From RGIG3701 sp017403345 (GTDB lineage: Bacteria > Planctomycetota > Planctomycetia > Pirellulales > Thermoguttaceae), in assembly GCA_017403345.1 (NCBI GenBank), contig JAFQOH010000244.1:1-64000 (forward strand): a stretch of 64,000 nt of DNA, in the 5' to 3' direction. Below, piece after piece: positions 35,128 through 42,692 of this stretch. Under the pieces are notes generated by a model. That model saw only the letters and a program-made list of their open reading frames with translations. It made no database searches and had not been told where the DNA came from. The position numbers were made by a program, and so were the translations under genes. The stretch's first letter is position 1. Every line of letters begins with the position of its first letter.

Positions 35128-35529
35128 CTACTTTTTCTTGTAGACTTCAGCCGGGTCAAAAATACGGTCGCCGACGATCTCGAAGGAATTGTCCGCCGGA
35201 TCGACTTTGCGGAAGAAACAGCTCTGGTATCCTTCATGGCACGCGGAACCGCCGATCTGCTCCACTTTCAGCAGGATCGCGTCGCGGTCACAGTCGATGA
35301 AGATCTCTTTTACGAGCTGGACATTTCCGCTCTCTTCCCCTTTTCTCCAAAGCTTCTGACGGCTTCTGCTAAAATAGACAGCACGGCCGGTCGCCAGAGT
35401 CTCATCGTAGCTTTCCTCATTCATGTACGCCAGCATCAGGACCGTTCCAGTCGCCGCATCCTGAGCGATAGTGGTCACCAGCCCGCCGCACTTGGCGAAA
35501 TCGGGACGGATCGTGTTTTTTTCAGTCAT
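35128..35529 (-). CDS. hisI: Phosphoribosyl-AMP cyclohydrolase
   Basis: 133 residues, the stand-alone form without the HisE pyrophosphohydrolase domain. The motifs LMLAYMNEESYDETLATGRA, YFSRSRQKLWRKGEESGN and DCDRDAILLKVEQIGGSACH include the zinc and magnesium ligands (DCDRD, and Cys/His in SACHEGYQSCFF). It opens the ring of phosphoribosyl-AMP in the third step of histidine synthesis. It pairs with hisG downstream; the remaining his genes are not in this window. The start follows a weak site. A promoter is visible at 35586-35617. Confidence 0.93.
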   Translation of the reverse strand: MTEKNTIRPDFAKCGGLVTTIAQDAATGTVLMLAYMNEESYDETLATGRAVYFSRSRQKLWRKGEESGNVQLVKEIFIDCDRDAILLKVEQIGGSACHEGYQSCFFRKVDPADNSFEIVGDRIFDPAEVYKKK

Positions 35530-35585
35530 TTTGAACCTCGCATTCTCCGGGGGTAAAATCCCAAAAATTCAATAGCTTATCTTGT

Positions 35586-35617
35586 ATTATACCACATTTC
35601 GAAATTTTGTCATGGGG
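35586..35617 (-). promoter_or_regulatory. Promoter of hisI-hisG
   Basis: Minus strand: CCCC, ATGACA (35608-35613), 16-base spacer, TATAAT (35586-35591), about 57 bases upstream of hisI. Confidence 0.6.
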
Positions 35618-35768
35618 TAGGTAGGGCTTCTTGCGGGAATATCTTCATTTATTTTTCAGATTTTATCAATAAAAGAGTCTCTTCCGGCTTAAAATGCCCA
35701 ACAAAGTGTTTTGTTTTTCGATTTTTCCATCGGAAGTCCAAAAATGGCAGATCGGTCAAAATTCGCTC

Positions 35769-35797
35769 TTGACAGTTTTCGGAAAATTCGCTAGAGT
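35769..35797 (+). promoter_or_regulatory. Promoter of the flagellar operon
   Basis: TTGACA (35769-35774), 17 bases, TAGAGT (35792-35797). It precedes the hydrolase-like gene and the fliFG-fliH-fliI-fliJ run. No sigma-54 or sigma-28 flagellar promoter was noticed. Confidence 0.55.
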
Positions 35798-35855
35798 TTT
35801 CTAGGAAAAAGATTTTATTTTATGACCGAGCGTGTCTCAGGCACCCCAAAGTCCC

Positions 35856-36689
35856 ATGAAGAAAAAAACGTATCCACGATCCCGAAATTTGCAGAATTCC
35901 AGCCTGGAACTGCTTCATACGGAACTGAAAAAGTTTGATTTTTGCGAGTCGGAAACTTCCAGCGCCGCAGATCTTCATTTTGGTCCGTCATTACCGGCAC
36001 ACGAGAATCGATGCCGTCTTGCGGAAGGGGTCTTTCAGACATTCCACGCGCCGCGCACGACGGAGACGTTCATTCCGCTGCACTATGAGCCGAATTACGC
36101 GTACCCGCTGATCGTCTGGCTTCACACACAAGGGGAGAGTGAACGCCAGCTTCGCCGCATCATGCCGCACTGGAGCCTTCGGAACTACGCAGCCATTGCC
36201 GTCCGTGGAAGCGTTTCCTTCGGCAATGACGGGCTCCCGAAGAAAGGTTTCCACTGGGACGCCGGGAGCTACGAATCGGCGTACACTTCCGTTCTGGAAG
36301 CGATCTCCGAGATCCGGCAGAGGATCAATATTTCGCCGAACCGGATCTACCTCGCAGGCTGCGATGAAGGCGCGGCAATGGCACAGCGGCTCGTTTTTCG
36401 GAATCCGCACTGTTTCAACGGTCTCATTTCCTTCAACGGAGCCATCCCGGACGACATGATGCTCCTAGAACACCTGCGCGAGCTGCAGAAAGTCCGCTTC
36501 CTTTACTTGGTCTCCAGCAGTCTGCGCGCGTGTCCGATCGAGACGCTTTGCAGTCACCTGCGTCTTCTGTATTCTGCCGGAGTCCCGCTGACGCTGCGAA
36601 ACTACAAAAAACCGGGTTCCCTTCAGCTGGAAATGTTTCAGGACGCCAACCGATGGATCATGGGCGGGATCGAATCCGCGCTTTTTTGA
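35856..36689 (+). CDS. Alpha/beta-hydrolase-like protein, probable pseudoenzyme
   Basis: About 277 residues. The fold resembles the carboxylesterase/phospholipase (dienelactone-hydrolase-like) group: YAYPLIVWLHTQGESERQLR, GFHWDAGSYESAY, then RIYLAGCDEGAAMAQRL. At the nucleophile elbow, where relatives have G-x-S-x-G, this protein has GCDEG, so Asp replaces the catalytic Ser. The usual late catalytic His is also not visible in the C-terminal segment. It is therefore probably inactive or works differently. The start is uncertain: a GTG at 35832 is also in frame, and neither has a good site. It is the first gene of the flagellar run, with fliFG 42 bases downstream. Confidence 0.65.
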   Translation: MKKKTYPRSRNLQNSSLELLHTELKKFDFCESETSSAADLHFGPSLPAHENRCRLAEGVFQTFHAPRTTETFIPLHYEPNYAYPLIVWLHTQGESERQLRRIMPHWSLRNYAAIAVRGSVSFGNDGLPKKGFHWDAGSYESAYTSVLEAISEIRQRINISPNRIYLAGCDEGAAMAQRLVFRNPHCFNGLISFNGAIPDDMMLLEHLRELQKVRFLYLVSSSLRACPIETLCSHLRLLYSAGVPLTLRNYKKPGSLQLEMFQDANRWIMGGIESALF

Positions 36690-36731
36690 ACCGTTTCCTT
36701 TCATTCCCTCAGCCCCTAGGAACGTTCCTTC

Positions 36732-39700
36732 ATGGCAGAAGAAAAACACACCGAAACTCAAAGTTCCCGAAAATTTCCCATGCGTTACCTCATGGTGGGA
36801 TCGGCGGCCGTTGTGTCTGCTCTGATCGCGCTGGTCTTCAGTGTTTTCGGTAATTTCGGTAATTTCCAAAACGATCCGGACAGTTTCGTCCCTCTTTTCT
36901 CCGGAAAACTCTTCACGGAAAGCGAACTTCTGGAGATCGAAATGGCGTTTGCAAATGCGGAACTGACGCAGTACTCCATCTCAAACGGGCAAGTCCAAGT
37001 CCCTCCGCAGAAAAAAAACGATTTCATCCTGGCATTAAAAAAGACCTCCCTCTTTACGGCTGAAAACGCATCGGAAAATGGAATGACTGGTTTCTGGGTC
37101 TCAGAACGAGAACGCCAGGCTGCGGAATTGAAAACCAAACAAAATGAGCTTGCCGCGCAGCTCCGAATGTTTCGCGGGATCGAAAGCGCCGGGGTGATCC
37201 TCGACATTGGCGAGACGAAAAACGGATTTGCACGGGAAAAACACGCGACCGCCTCGATCTCGATCCGCTCCAGAGAAGGACATTCGGTCTCACAGGAAGA
37301 CATCCAGTCGATCCTGCGTCTGGTGACCGGGGCAGTCTATGGACTCTCGCCGGCAAACGTCTCCATCATCGACACGCGAACGAACCGATCCTGGAAATTC
37401 AATGCTCCGGAGATCGAAACCAGTCAGAATGCCGAAAAAGACCATCCGGAAGACCTCACGTCTTCAACCGGTGCTGAAACAAAACAGGAACTGGAAAATG
37501 CGGCACACTTGGAAAAAATCGTCTTTCAGACCGAAGCACTTCCCCGTCCGGAACTTTTTGACGCCGGTGCCCGCGGAATGATCATTTCCAGTTCACCCCG
37601 GCCCGCGAGAGTCAAGGATGCCGATCTTCTCTCACGTCCTCTCGATCTGGACGAAACCACAGCTGAGAACGCAGACGAGAACGTTGCCGAATTGGCGGGA
37701 AATGCCTCCGAAGCATCCGTTCCTTCGATCACGGTGCTCCCATCGAATTTCGTGCCCGGACGCGTCGCCTTTGCCGGCAGCGTCTCTGACGTACCGTCAG
37801 TCCGGCAGCTCTCTGTCCGGCAAGTCTCGAGAGCCGCACACGCGGAAGATCCCGCCAATACCAACTCAGAGATCCAGCTGACGAGTGCAGAAGAAGCGCA
37901 AAACTGCGTACCGACCGAAAACGAAGGAGCCGCTTTTGCCGAAACGTCTCCCATTTCCGTACCGGAAATGCAAAGTGACGGAGTCTCTTCACTCCTTTCT
38001 CTGGAAACTCCGGCGGCTGCAGAAACTCCCGAGATCGCCAAAACTCCAGACCTCCTCCAAACGCCAGCGGCTGCGGCACTCGCCTCCATTCCGTATTCCG
38101 AAGCGGCAAAAGAAGGTTCCCGATTCAGCGTCAAGTCCTCAGAACGTAAATCCCAAGAACTTTTTTTGCTTTTGTGTGTCATCGCGGCACTCGTCGTTTC
38201 CGTCTGCCTCCTGGTCATCTACATGACGCGGAAAGGCCTCTTCACGTCCGCAATGCTGCGTGAGCGGATGCAGATGAATGCCTCCGAAACGAACGCCGAA
38301 TGCGATGAAGAAAAAACGGCGGCCGTAACGCAGCTGCACGAACAGACAGAAGTTTCAGAGGTTCCCGGAGTGTACGCCGTCTCCGAAGCGGAAACCTGCG
38401 GATCCGAAATCAGTCTTTCCGATCCCGGCACTCACTCCTCCAAGCCGTTCCCCCTCGATCCCGCCAGCGAGGAAACTCCGACAGACCGTCCTCTGCTCCA
38501 GACTGCAGCCGCAGCTTTCCCAAGTGCCGAGGATCCGTCAGGCCTCCCCAACACCAACGCTGCCGATCCCGCAGACGCCGCCTCCACAGACTCTGCCGTT
38601 CCGCGCAAAGGAAAAATCGCAGACATTTTGGCGACGCTCGAAAGCCTGAAAAATGAGCCGCCGTTCTTTCCGGAAGACCTTGACGGAGCTCCGGAAACCA
38701 ACGCGGAGACGCACGCCGGCACAGTTCCAGGCAAAGAAGAGATCAGTCTCCCTCTGTTGCCGGAACTTGAAGAGCTCCAGACTTTCCCGCCCGAACGTCT
38801 GGCTCTTGCTCTCCTCGAGGAACGGCCTCAAACGGCTGCGATGCTTTTGCGGCAGTTCTCCGACGCCAATTCACGCGCCGTTCTGGAGCACATTCCAGCA
38901 AATTTGCGTTTGGGGATCGAATCGCGCATGACCTCCTGTACCGAACCGGACCGAGAGATCCTTCGAGAGACCGCGTCTGCGATCCTAGAATATTTAGAAG
39001 CTCTGGAAACGGAAAACGCTCTCACTCCGGCGGAAAGTCTTTTCCTCCAGAAAAATGCGCCGCAGTCCGCTCCCAAATTTCGCCCGCTGGCAGACGCACT
39101 TCCGCATTCCCAGGATACCAGGATCTCCGACACTTCCGAACAGGAAATGCCGCGGAACCATGAACTTTTCACCTTTTCCGAAGATCCGAAAGAAAACGAA
39201 GCCTCACCCCTCGCAGTCATCCAGAAATCGATGGAGACTGCAGCGGTTTCAGAGTCTGCGGTTTCAGAGTCTGCGGTTTCAGAGTCTGCGGTTTCAGAGT
39301 CTGCGGTTTCAGAGTCCGCGGTTTCAGAGTCCGCGGTTTCAGAGTCTGCGGTTTCAGAGTCTGCGGTTTCAGAGTCTGCGGTTTCAGAGTCCGCGGTTTC
39401 AGAGTCTGCGGTTTCAGAGTCCGCCGCCATTCCGTCGGAGTTCCCTTCGCGATACACTTCGGAGCCGCACACAGAGCTCTTACCGTTTGAAGCGCTGAAG
39501 CAGTTTTCCAAAAAAGACCTTCGCGTTCTGCTCGCAGCCAATCCTCAGGAAAAGACGCTCATGGCTCTTCTTGGTGCCGAGCAGCGTTTGACGGACCGTC
39601 TGCTTGGCGTCCTTCCGAGATCCGAAGCCAATCGAGTCCGCAAGCAGCTGAAATGTCCGGGACAGCTTCGACTCCAGGATGTGGAAGACGCCCGCAATTC

Positions 39701-39773
39701 TCTCATGCTTCTTGCGCAGGAACTCGCAGATGCAGGTCAGCTCCGGCTTCCGGAAATGGCGGAAAGCATCTGA
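36732..39773 (+). CDS. fliF: FliF-FliG fusion (MS-ring and switch protein)
   Basis: 1013 residues. The N-terminal half is FliF: a membrane helix (about 17-37), the ring-building domains to about residue 220 (RMFRGIESAGVILDIGETKN and REGHSVSQEDIQSILRLVTG), a long variable periplasmic stretch, and a second helix near 476-498. After a Ser/Glu/Ala-rich linker comes a FliG-like middle domain (about 673-760; ERLALALLEERPQTAAMLLR). Twelve VSESA repeats (839-898) then lead into a FliG-like C-terminal domain (FSKKDLRVLLAANPQEKTLM, CPGQLRLQDVEDARNSLMLL) that contacts the stator. Separate FliF and FliG is the rule, so the fusion ties MS ring and rotor in one chain. fliH follows after about 120 bases. 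Confidence 0.75.
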   Translation: MAEEKHTETQSSRKFPMRYLMVGSAAVVSALIALVFSVFGNFGNFQNDPDSFVPLFSGKLFTESELLEIEMAFANAELTQYSISNGQVQVPPQKKNDFILALKKTSLFTAENASENGMTGFWVSERERQAAELKTKQNELAAQLRMFRGIESAGVILDIGETKNGFAREKHATASISIRSREGHSVSQEDIQSILRLVTGAVYGLSPANVSIIDTRTNRSWKFNAPEIETSQNAEKDHPEDLTSSTGAETKQELENAAHLEKIVFQTEALPRPELFDAGARGMIISSSPRPARVKDADLLSRPLDLDETTAENADENVAELAGNASEASVPSITVLPSNFVPGRVAFAGSVSDVPSVRQLSVRQVSRAAHAEDPANTNSEIQLTSAEEAQNCVPTENEGAAFAETSPISVPEMQSDGVSSLLSLETPAAAETPEIAKTPDLLQTPAAAALASIPYSEAAKEGSRFSVKSSERKSQELFLLLCVIAALVVSVCLLVIYMTRKGLFTSAMLRERMQMNASETNAECDEEKTAAVTQLHEQTEVSEVPGVYAVSEAETCGSEISLSDPGTHSSKPFPLDPASEETPTDRPLLQTAAAAFPSAEDPSGLPNTNAADPADAASTDSAVPRKGKIADILATLESLKNEPPFFPEDLDGAPETNAETHAGTVPGKEEISLPLLPELEELQTFPPERLALALLEERPQTAAMLLRQFSDANSRAVLEHIPANLRLGIESRMTSCTEPDREILRETASAILEYLEALETENALTPAESLFLQKNAPQSAPKFRPLADALPHSQDTRISDTSEQEMPRNHELFTFSEDPKENEASPLAVIQKSMETAAVSESAVSESAVSESAVSESAVSESAVSESAVSESAVSESAVSESAVSESAVSESAVSESAAIPSEFPSRYTSEPHTELLPFEALKQFSKKDLRVLLAANPQEKTLMALLGAEQRLTDRLLGVLPRSEANRVRKQLKCPGQLRLQDVEDARNSLMLLAQELADAGQLRLPEMAESI
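39245..39424. repeat. Twelve 15-bp in-frame repeats in the FliF-FliG gene
   Basis: Twelve units of GTTTCAGAGTCTGCG (some with CCG for CTG) encode (VSESA)12 between the two FliG-like domains. The number of units is likely to vary between strains. Confidence 0.95.
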
Positions 39774-39894
39774 TCCGCGTTTTGGAGCACTTTTCCCAAA
39801 AGGCTACACACGCCCTTCCTCGTCTGGATCGTGCGGAGTCTGTACCATTTGCCGAAAATTGCACGTTTTTTTCCGCTCACGAAAGAACGAGTCC

Positions 39895-40596
39895 ATGAAA
39901 AAAGAAATCCCAAATGCTCATCTTTTCAATTTTGAAGATCTGCACAGTCAGGCAGAAACGTACTTGGGATCCGTACGGCAAACCGCGCGTCAGATCCTGG
40001 CAAAAGCAGTTCAGGAAGCAGAAACTCAAAAGCATTCGATCCTTCTGGAGGCCGATTCGATCCGTACACAGGCACGTGAAGAGGGATTTCAGGAAGGATT
40101 GCAGCGCGCTTTTCAGGAAATCGAAAGCCGCGTAGAATCGCAAGTCCAAACACAGCTTCAAAAAAAGATCGAGCCGGCGGTCCAAGCCGCTGAAAACGGG
40201 ATCTTTCAGATCCTAGAACAGTGTGCCGATCTGCGGGAAGATCTAACGCAAAGCTGGGAACGCGCATTCATGCACCTGGTCTCACGAGTCGCTAAGATCA
40301 TCATCCGCCGCGAATTAAAAGCAGACCCTCAGATCGCAACTCAATGGATCCGTGAAATGCTGGAACTTTGCTCTGGTGAAAATTCCTTCACTCTCGAGCT
40401 GAATCCCGAAGATGCCGTCCTCCTGAAACCTGCGCTGGACCGCATCCGAAGCGAATTCCGTCAGCTCGGATCTCTTGAAGTCAAGCTGGATCCCATGCTT
40501 GCACGCGGCGACTGCATTCTGCGGTCCGAAAACGGCACGCTTGACCAGCGTCTCGACGTTCAGCTGGCAAGGATCGAGGAGGAACTTCACTCATGA
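39895..40596 (+). CDS. fliH: Flagellar assembly protein FliH
   Basis: 233 residues from the ATG at 39895. It is a long alpha-helical, Glu/Gln-rich protein (AKAVQEAETQKHSILLEADS, EEGFQEGLQRAFQEIESRV) with a C-terminal globular part (LVSRVAKIIIRRELKADPQI, GRL-like GSLEVKLDPMLARGDCILRS). This is the FliH/SctL pattern; such proteins bind and regulate the FliI ATPase. Its stop overlaps the fliI start in ATGA (40593-40596). Upstream in-frame starts in the fliFG tail are not supported by a ribosome-binding site. Confidence 0.85.
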   Translation: MKKEIPNAHLFNFEDLHSQAETYLGSVRQTARQILAKAVQEAETQKHSILLEADSIRTQAREEGFQEGLQRAFQEIESRVESQVQTQLQKKIEPAVQAAENGIFQILEQCADLREDLTQSWERAFMHLVSRVAKIIIRRELKADPQIATQWIREMLELCSGENSFTLELNPEDAVLLKPALDRIRSEFRQLGSLEVKLDPMLARGDCILRSENGTLDQRLDVQLARIEEELHS

Positions 40597-42098
40597 ATCC
40601 CCTTTCCCTCCTAAATCAGCTCGATTCCATCATCCCTGCCGCGATCACGGGAACCGTGCAGGAAACGACCGGAACGACGATCTCCGTCAGCGGATTTCCC
40701 GTTCCTGTCGGCGCTCTGGCCGAGATCCGGCTTCGGGACCGCACGACTCTTGCCGCAGAAGTCATTCGCTTCCATGACGAAACCGCCATTCTCTATCCGC
40801 TCCAGACCATGCAGGGGATCCGGCGCGGAGACCGGGTACGTCTCGTCCAGACGCTCCCTTGGCTCACGGTAGGCGAAGGAATGCTCGGAAAAGTCCTAGA
40901 TGCTCGGGGACGCATCCTTCAGGACGTCTCCCAATGCCTCAAACCGCATGCCCACCAGCCGGCAGAACAGAAAACGGATAGTATGTCCTTCTTTTCGGGA
41001 TTCGATCCAACAGCGGCTCCTGACCATCGATGCGCATCGGAAAACTCCGGCAGTTCGGCAGAAAACAGCATTTCCGGATTTGCCGAAACCAAAGTTTCCG
41101 AATTCCTTGCAGCACGAAAAATTTCCGCAGAGGCTCTCCTGAACTCTGAACGGATCCCGTTCCACCGGGATGCCCCCAAAGCATTCCAGCGACCGAGGAT
41201 CACCGCTCCGATCTCGACCGGAGTTCGCGCGATCGATGCACTTCTGACGCTTGGAGAAGGGCAGCGCGTCGGGATCTTTGCAGGGTCCGGCGTTGGAAAA
41301 AGCACTCTCTTGGGAATGATCGCACGATACACGAACGCGGACGTCATCGTCATTGGACTGGTCGGAGAACGCGGACGGGAAGTCAATGATTTCTTGGAAC
41401 GTGATCTTGGAGAAGAAGGACGCAAACGCAGCGTCGTCGTCGCCGCGACGAGCAATGAACCCGCCATTCTGCGAGTTCGCGCCGCTCAAACTGCGACCGC
41501 CGTTGCCGAGTATTTTCGCGACAAAGGAAAAAACGTTCTGCTTCTGATGGACTCTCTGACCCGATTCGCCATGGCTCAGAGGGAAATTGGACTCGCCGGC
41601 GGTGAACCGCCCACCAGAAACGGTTACCCGCCGTCCGTTTTCTCTCTCCTGCCTGCGCTGGTCGAGCGTACCGGACGGACGCGGCTTGGGAGCATCACCG
41701 CGATGTATACCGTACTGGTCGAAGGCGATGACGAAAACGAACCGATCGCCGATACCGTGCGCGGACTGCTCGACGGTCACATTTGGCTCTCACGCAAACT
41801 TGCAGCAGCTGGACACTACCCAGCCATCGACCTGCCGTCAAGCATCAGCCGCCTGATGAACGACATCTGCGAGAAAAAGCACATCCGGACCGCCCTGGAA
41901 CTCCGTGCCATGGTATCGCTCTGGCGTGAATTTCAAGATCTGCTCGCCATTAATGCCTACAAACGGGGCACGAATCCGGCTTTGGATGCCGCGCTGGAAA
42001 AGAAAGACGCGATCGTTCGCTTCCTACGGCAAAACACCGATGAACCGTCAACTCTCAATGAGGCAGTTCTGCAAATGACTCGGATCATCGAGTCCTGA
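40593..42098 (+). CDS. fliI: Flagellar export ATPase FliI
   Basis: 501 residues. Walker A GIFAGSGVGKST (about 227-238), the VGERGREVNDFLE segment, Walker B VLLLMDSLTRFAMAQ (about 315-329), and PPSVFSLLPALVERTGR identify the type III export ATPase. An N-terminal beta-barrel domain is also present. About 50 extra residues (LKPHAHQPAEQKTDSMSFFS to about FLAARKIS) sit between the barrel and the ATPase core, which explains the length compared with the usual 440 or so. It is translationally coupled to fliH. Confidence 0.95.
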   Translation: MNPLSLLNQLDSIIPAAITGTVQETTGTTISVSGFPVPVGALAEIRLRDRTTLAAEVIRFHDETAILYPLQTMQGIRRGDRVRLVQTLPWLTVGEGMLGKVLDARGRILQDVSQCLKPHAHQPAEQKTDSMSFFSGFDPTAAPDHRCASENSGSSAENSISGFAETKVSEFLAARKISAEALLNSERIPFHRDAPKAFQRPRITAPISTGVRAIDALLTLGEGQRVGIFAGSGVGKSTLLGMIARYTNADVIVIGLVGERGREVNDFLERDLGEEGRKRSVVVAATSNEPAILRVRAAQTATAVAEYFRDKGKNVLLLMDSLTRFAMAQREIGLAGGEPPTRNGYPPSVFSLLPALVERTGRTRLGSITAMYTVLVEGDDENEPIADTVRGLLDGHIWLSRKLAAAGHYPAIDLPSSISRLMNDICEKKHIRTALELRAMVSLWREFQDLLAINAYKRGTNPALDAALEKKDAIVRFLRQNTDEPSTLNEAVLQMTRIIES

Positions 42099-42174
42099 AA
42101 AACGCATTCCGTCCCCAAAACCAAACGATTTCACTCAAAAACGTTAAAAATTTTCACGAAAGAGTACCCTTGCC

Positions 42175-42603
42175 ATGGCATTTCATTTTCGACTGCGCAC
42201 GGTTCAGAAAGTCCAAGAACTCAAGCGGGATGAAAAAAAACAGACCCTCGCGGAACTGCTTCAAAAACAGAATGAGCTGCACGAAAAAATGGCATCGATC
42301 CGGGAAAAAATCGCACGGACCCGTTCTGAACGGGCACAGCGGATGAGCGGAAAAATGCTCTCAATGGACCAACTGCGCCAATTTCACCAGTTTGAGTGTC
42401 GGCTGGAACAAAACCTCGCAGAACTCCAGAAAGAGGAAGGTCGCCTTCACCTTTTGATCGAAACGCAGCAGTCGACGCTTCTGGAATCCGAACAGGAAGT
42501 CAAAAAATTTGAAAAGCTCGAGGAAAAACAGCGCGAACAGTACCGGAAAACCCACGAAAGATCCTGGATCCCCCCAGCGCCAATGCAGAATTTCGATTCA
42601 TGA
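42175..42603 (+). CDS. fliJ: Flagellar FliJ-like coiled-coil protein
   Basis: 142 residues, nearly all predicted coiled coil. The start FRLRTVQKVQELKRDEKKQT and the heptad-rich middle (LQKQNELHEKMASIREKIAR, FEKLEEKQREQYRKTHER) match FliJ, the central stalk-like partner of FliI in the export gate. The last gene of the flagellar run, 76 bases after fliI. Confidence 0.85.
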   Translation: MAFHFRLRTVQKVQELKRDEKKQTLAELLQKQNELHEKMASIREKIARTRSERAQRMSGKMLSMDQLRQFHQFECRLEQNLAELQKEEGRLHLLIETQQSTLLESEQEVKKFEKLEEKQREQYRKTHERSWIPPAPMQNFDS

Positions 42604-42614
42604 GCTCACTAAAA

Positions 42615-42653
42615 AAGATGCAGCCGCCCCATTTTCAGGTCCACCCGCATCTT
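42615..42653. terminator. Bidirectional terminator between fliJ and topVIB
   Basis: AAGATGC (42615-42621) pairs with GCATCTT (42647-42653), with an A-run before it and T-rich sequence after it. Confidence 0.6.
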
Positions 42654-42692
42654 CTTTCGATTTCCCGGATCTTCTCGAAATGAAAAAGACTC

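Noticed and set aside
35823..35939. 38-codon frame starting ATG at 35823 before the hydrolase-like gene
   Set aside because: It overlaps the hydrolase frame, has no good ribosome-binding site, and its peptide shows no feature. A leader peptide cannot be excluded.
39679..39894. Longer FliH start overlapping the end of fliFG
   Set aside because: The added residues are a frame-shifted copy of the FliG-like C-terminus and lack a ribosome-binding site. The ATG at 39895 begins the conserved part.
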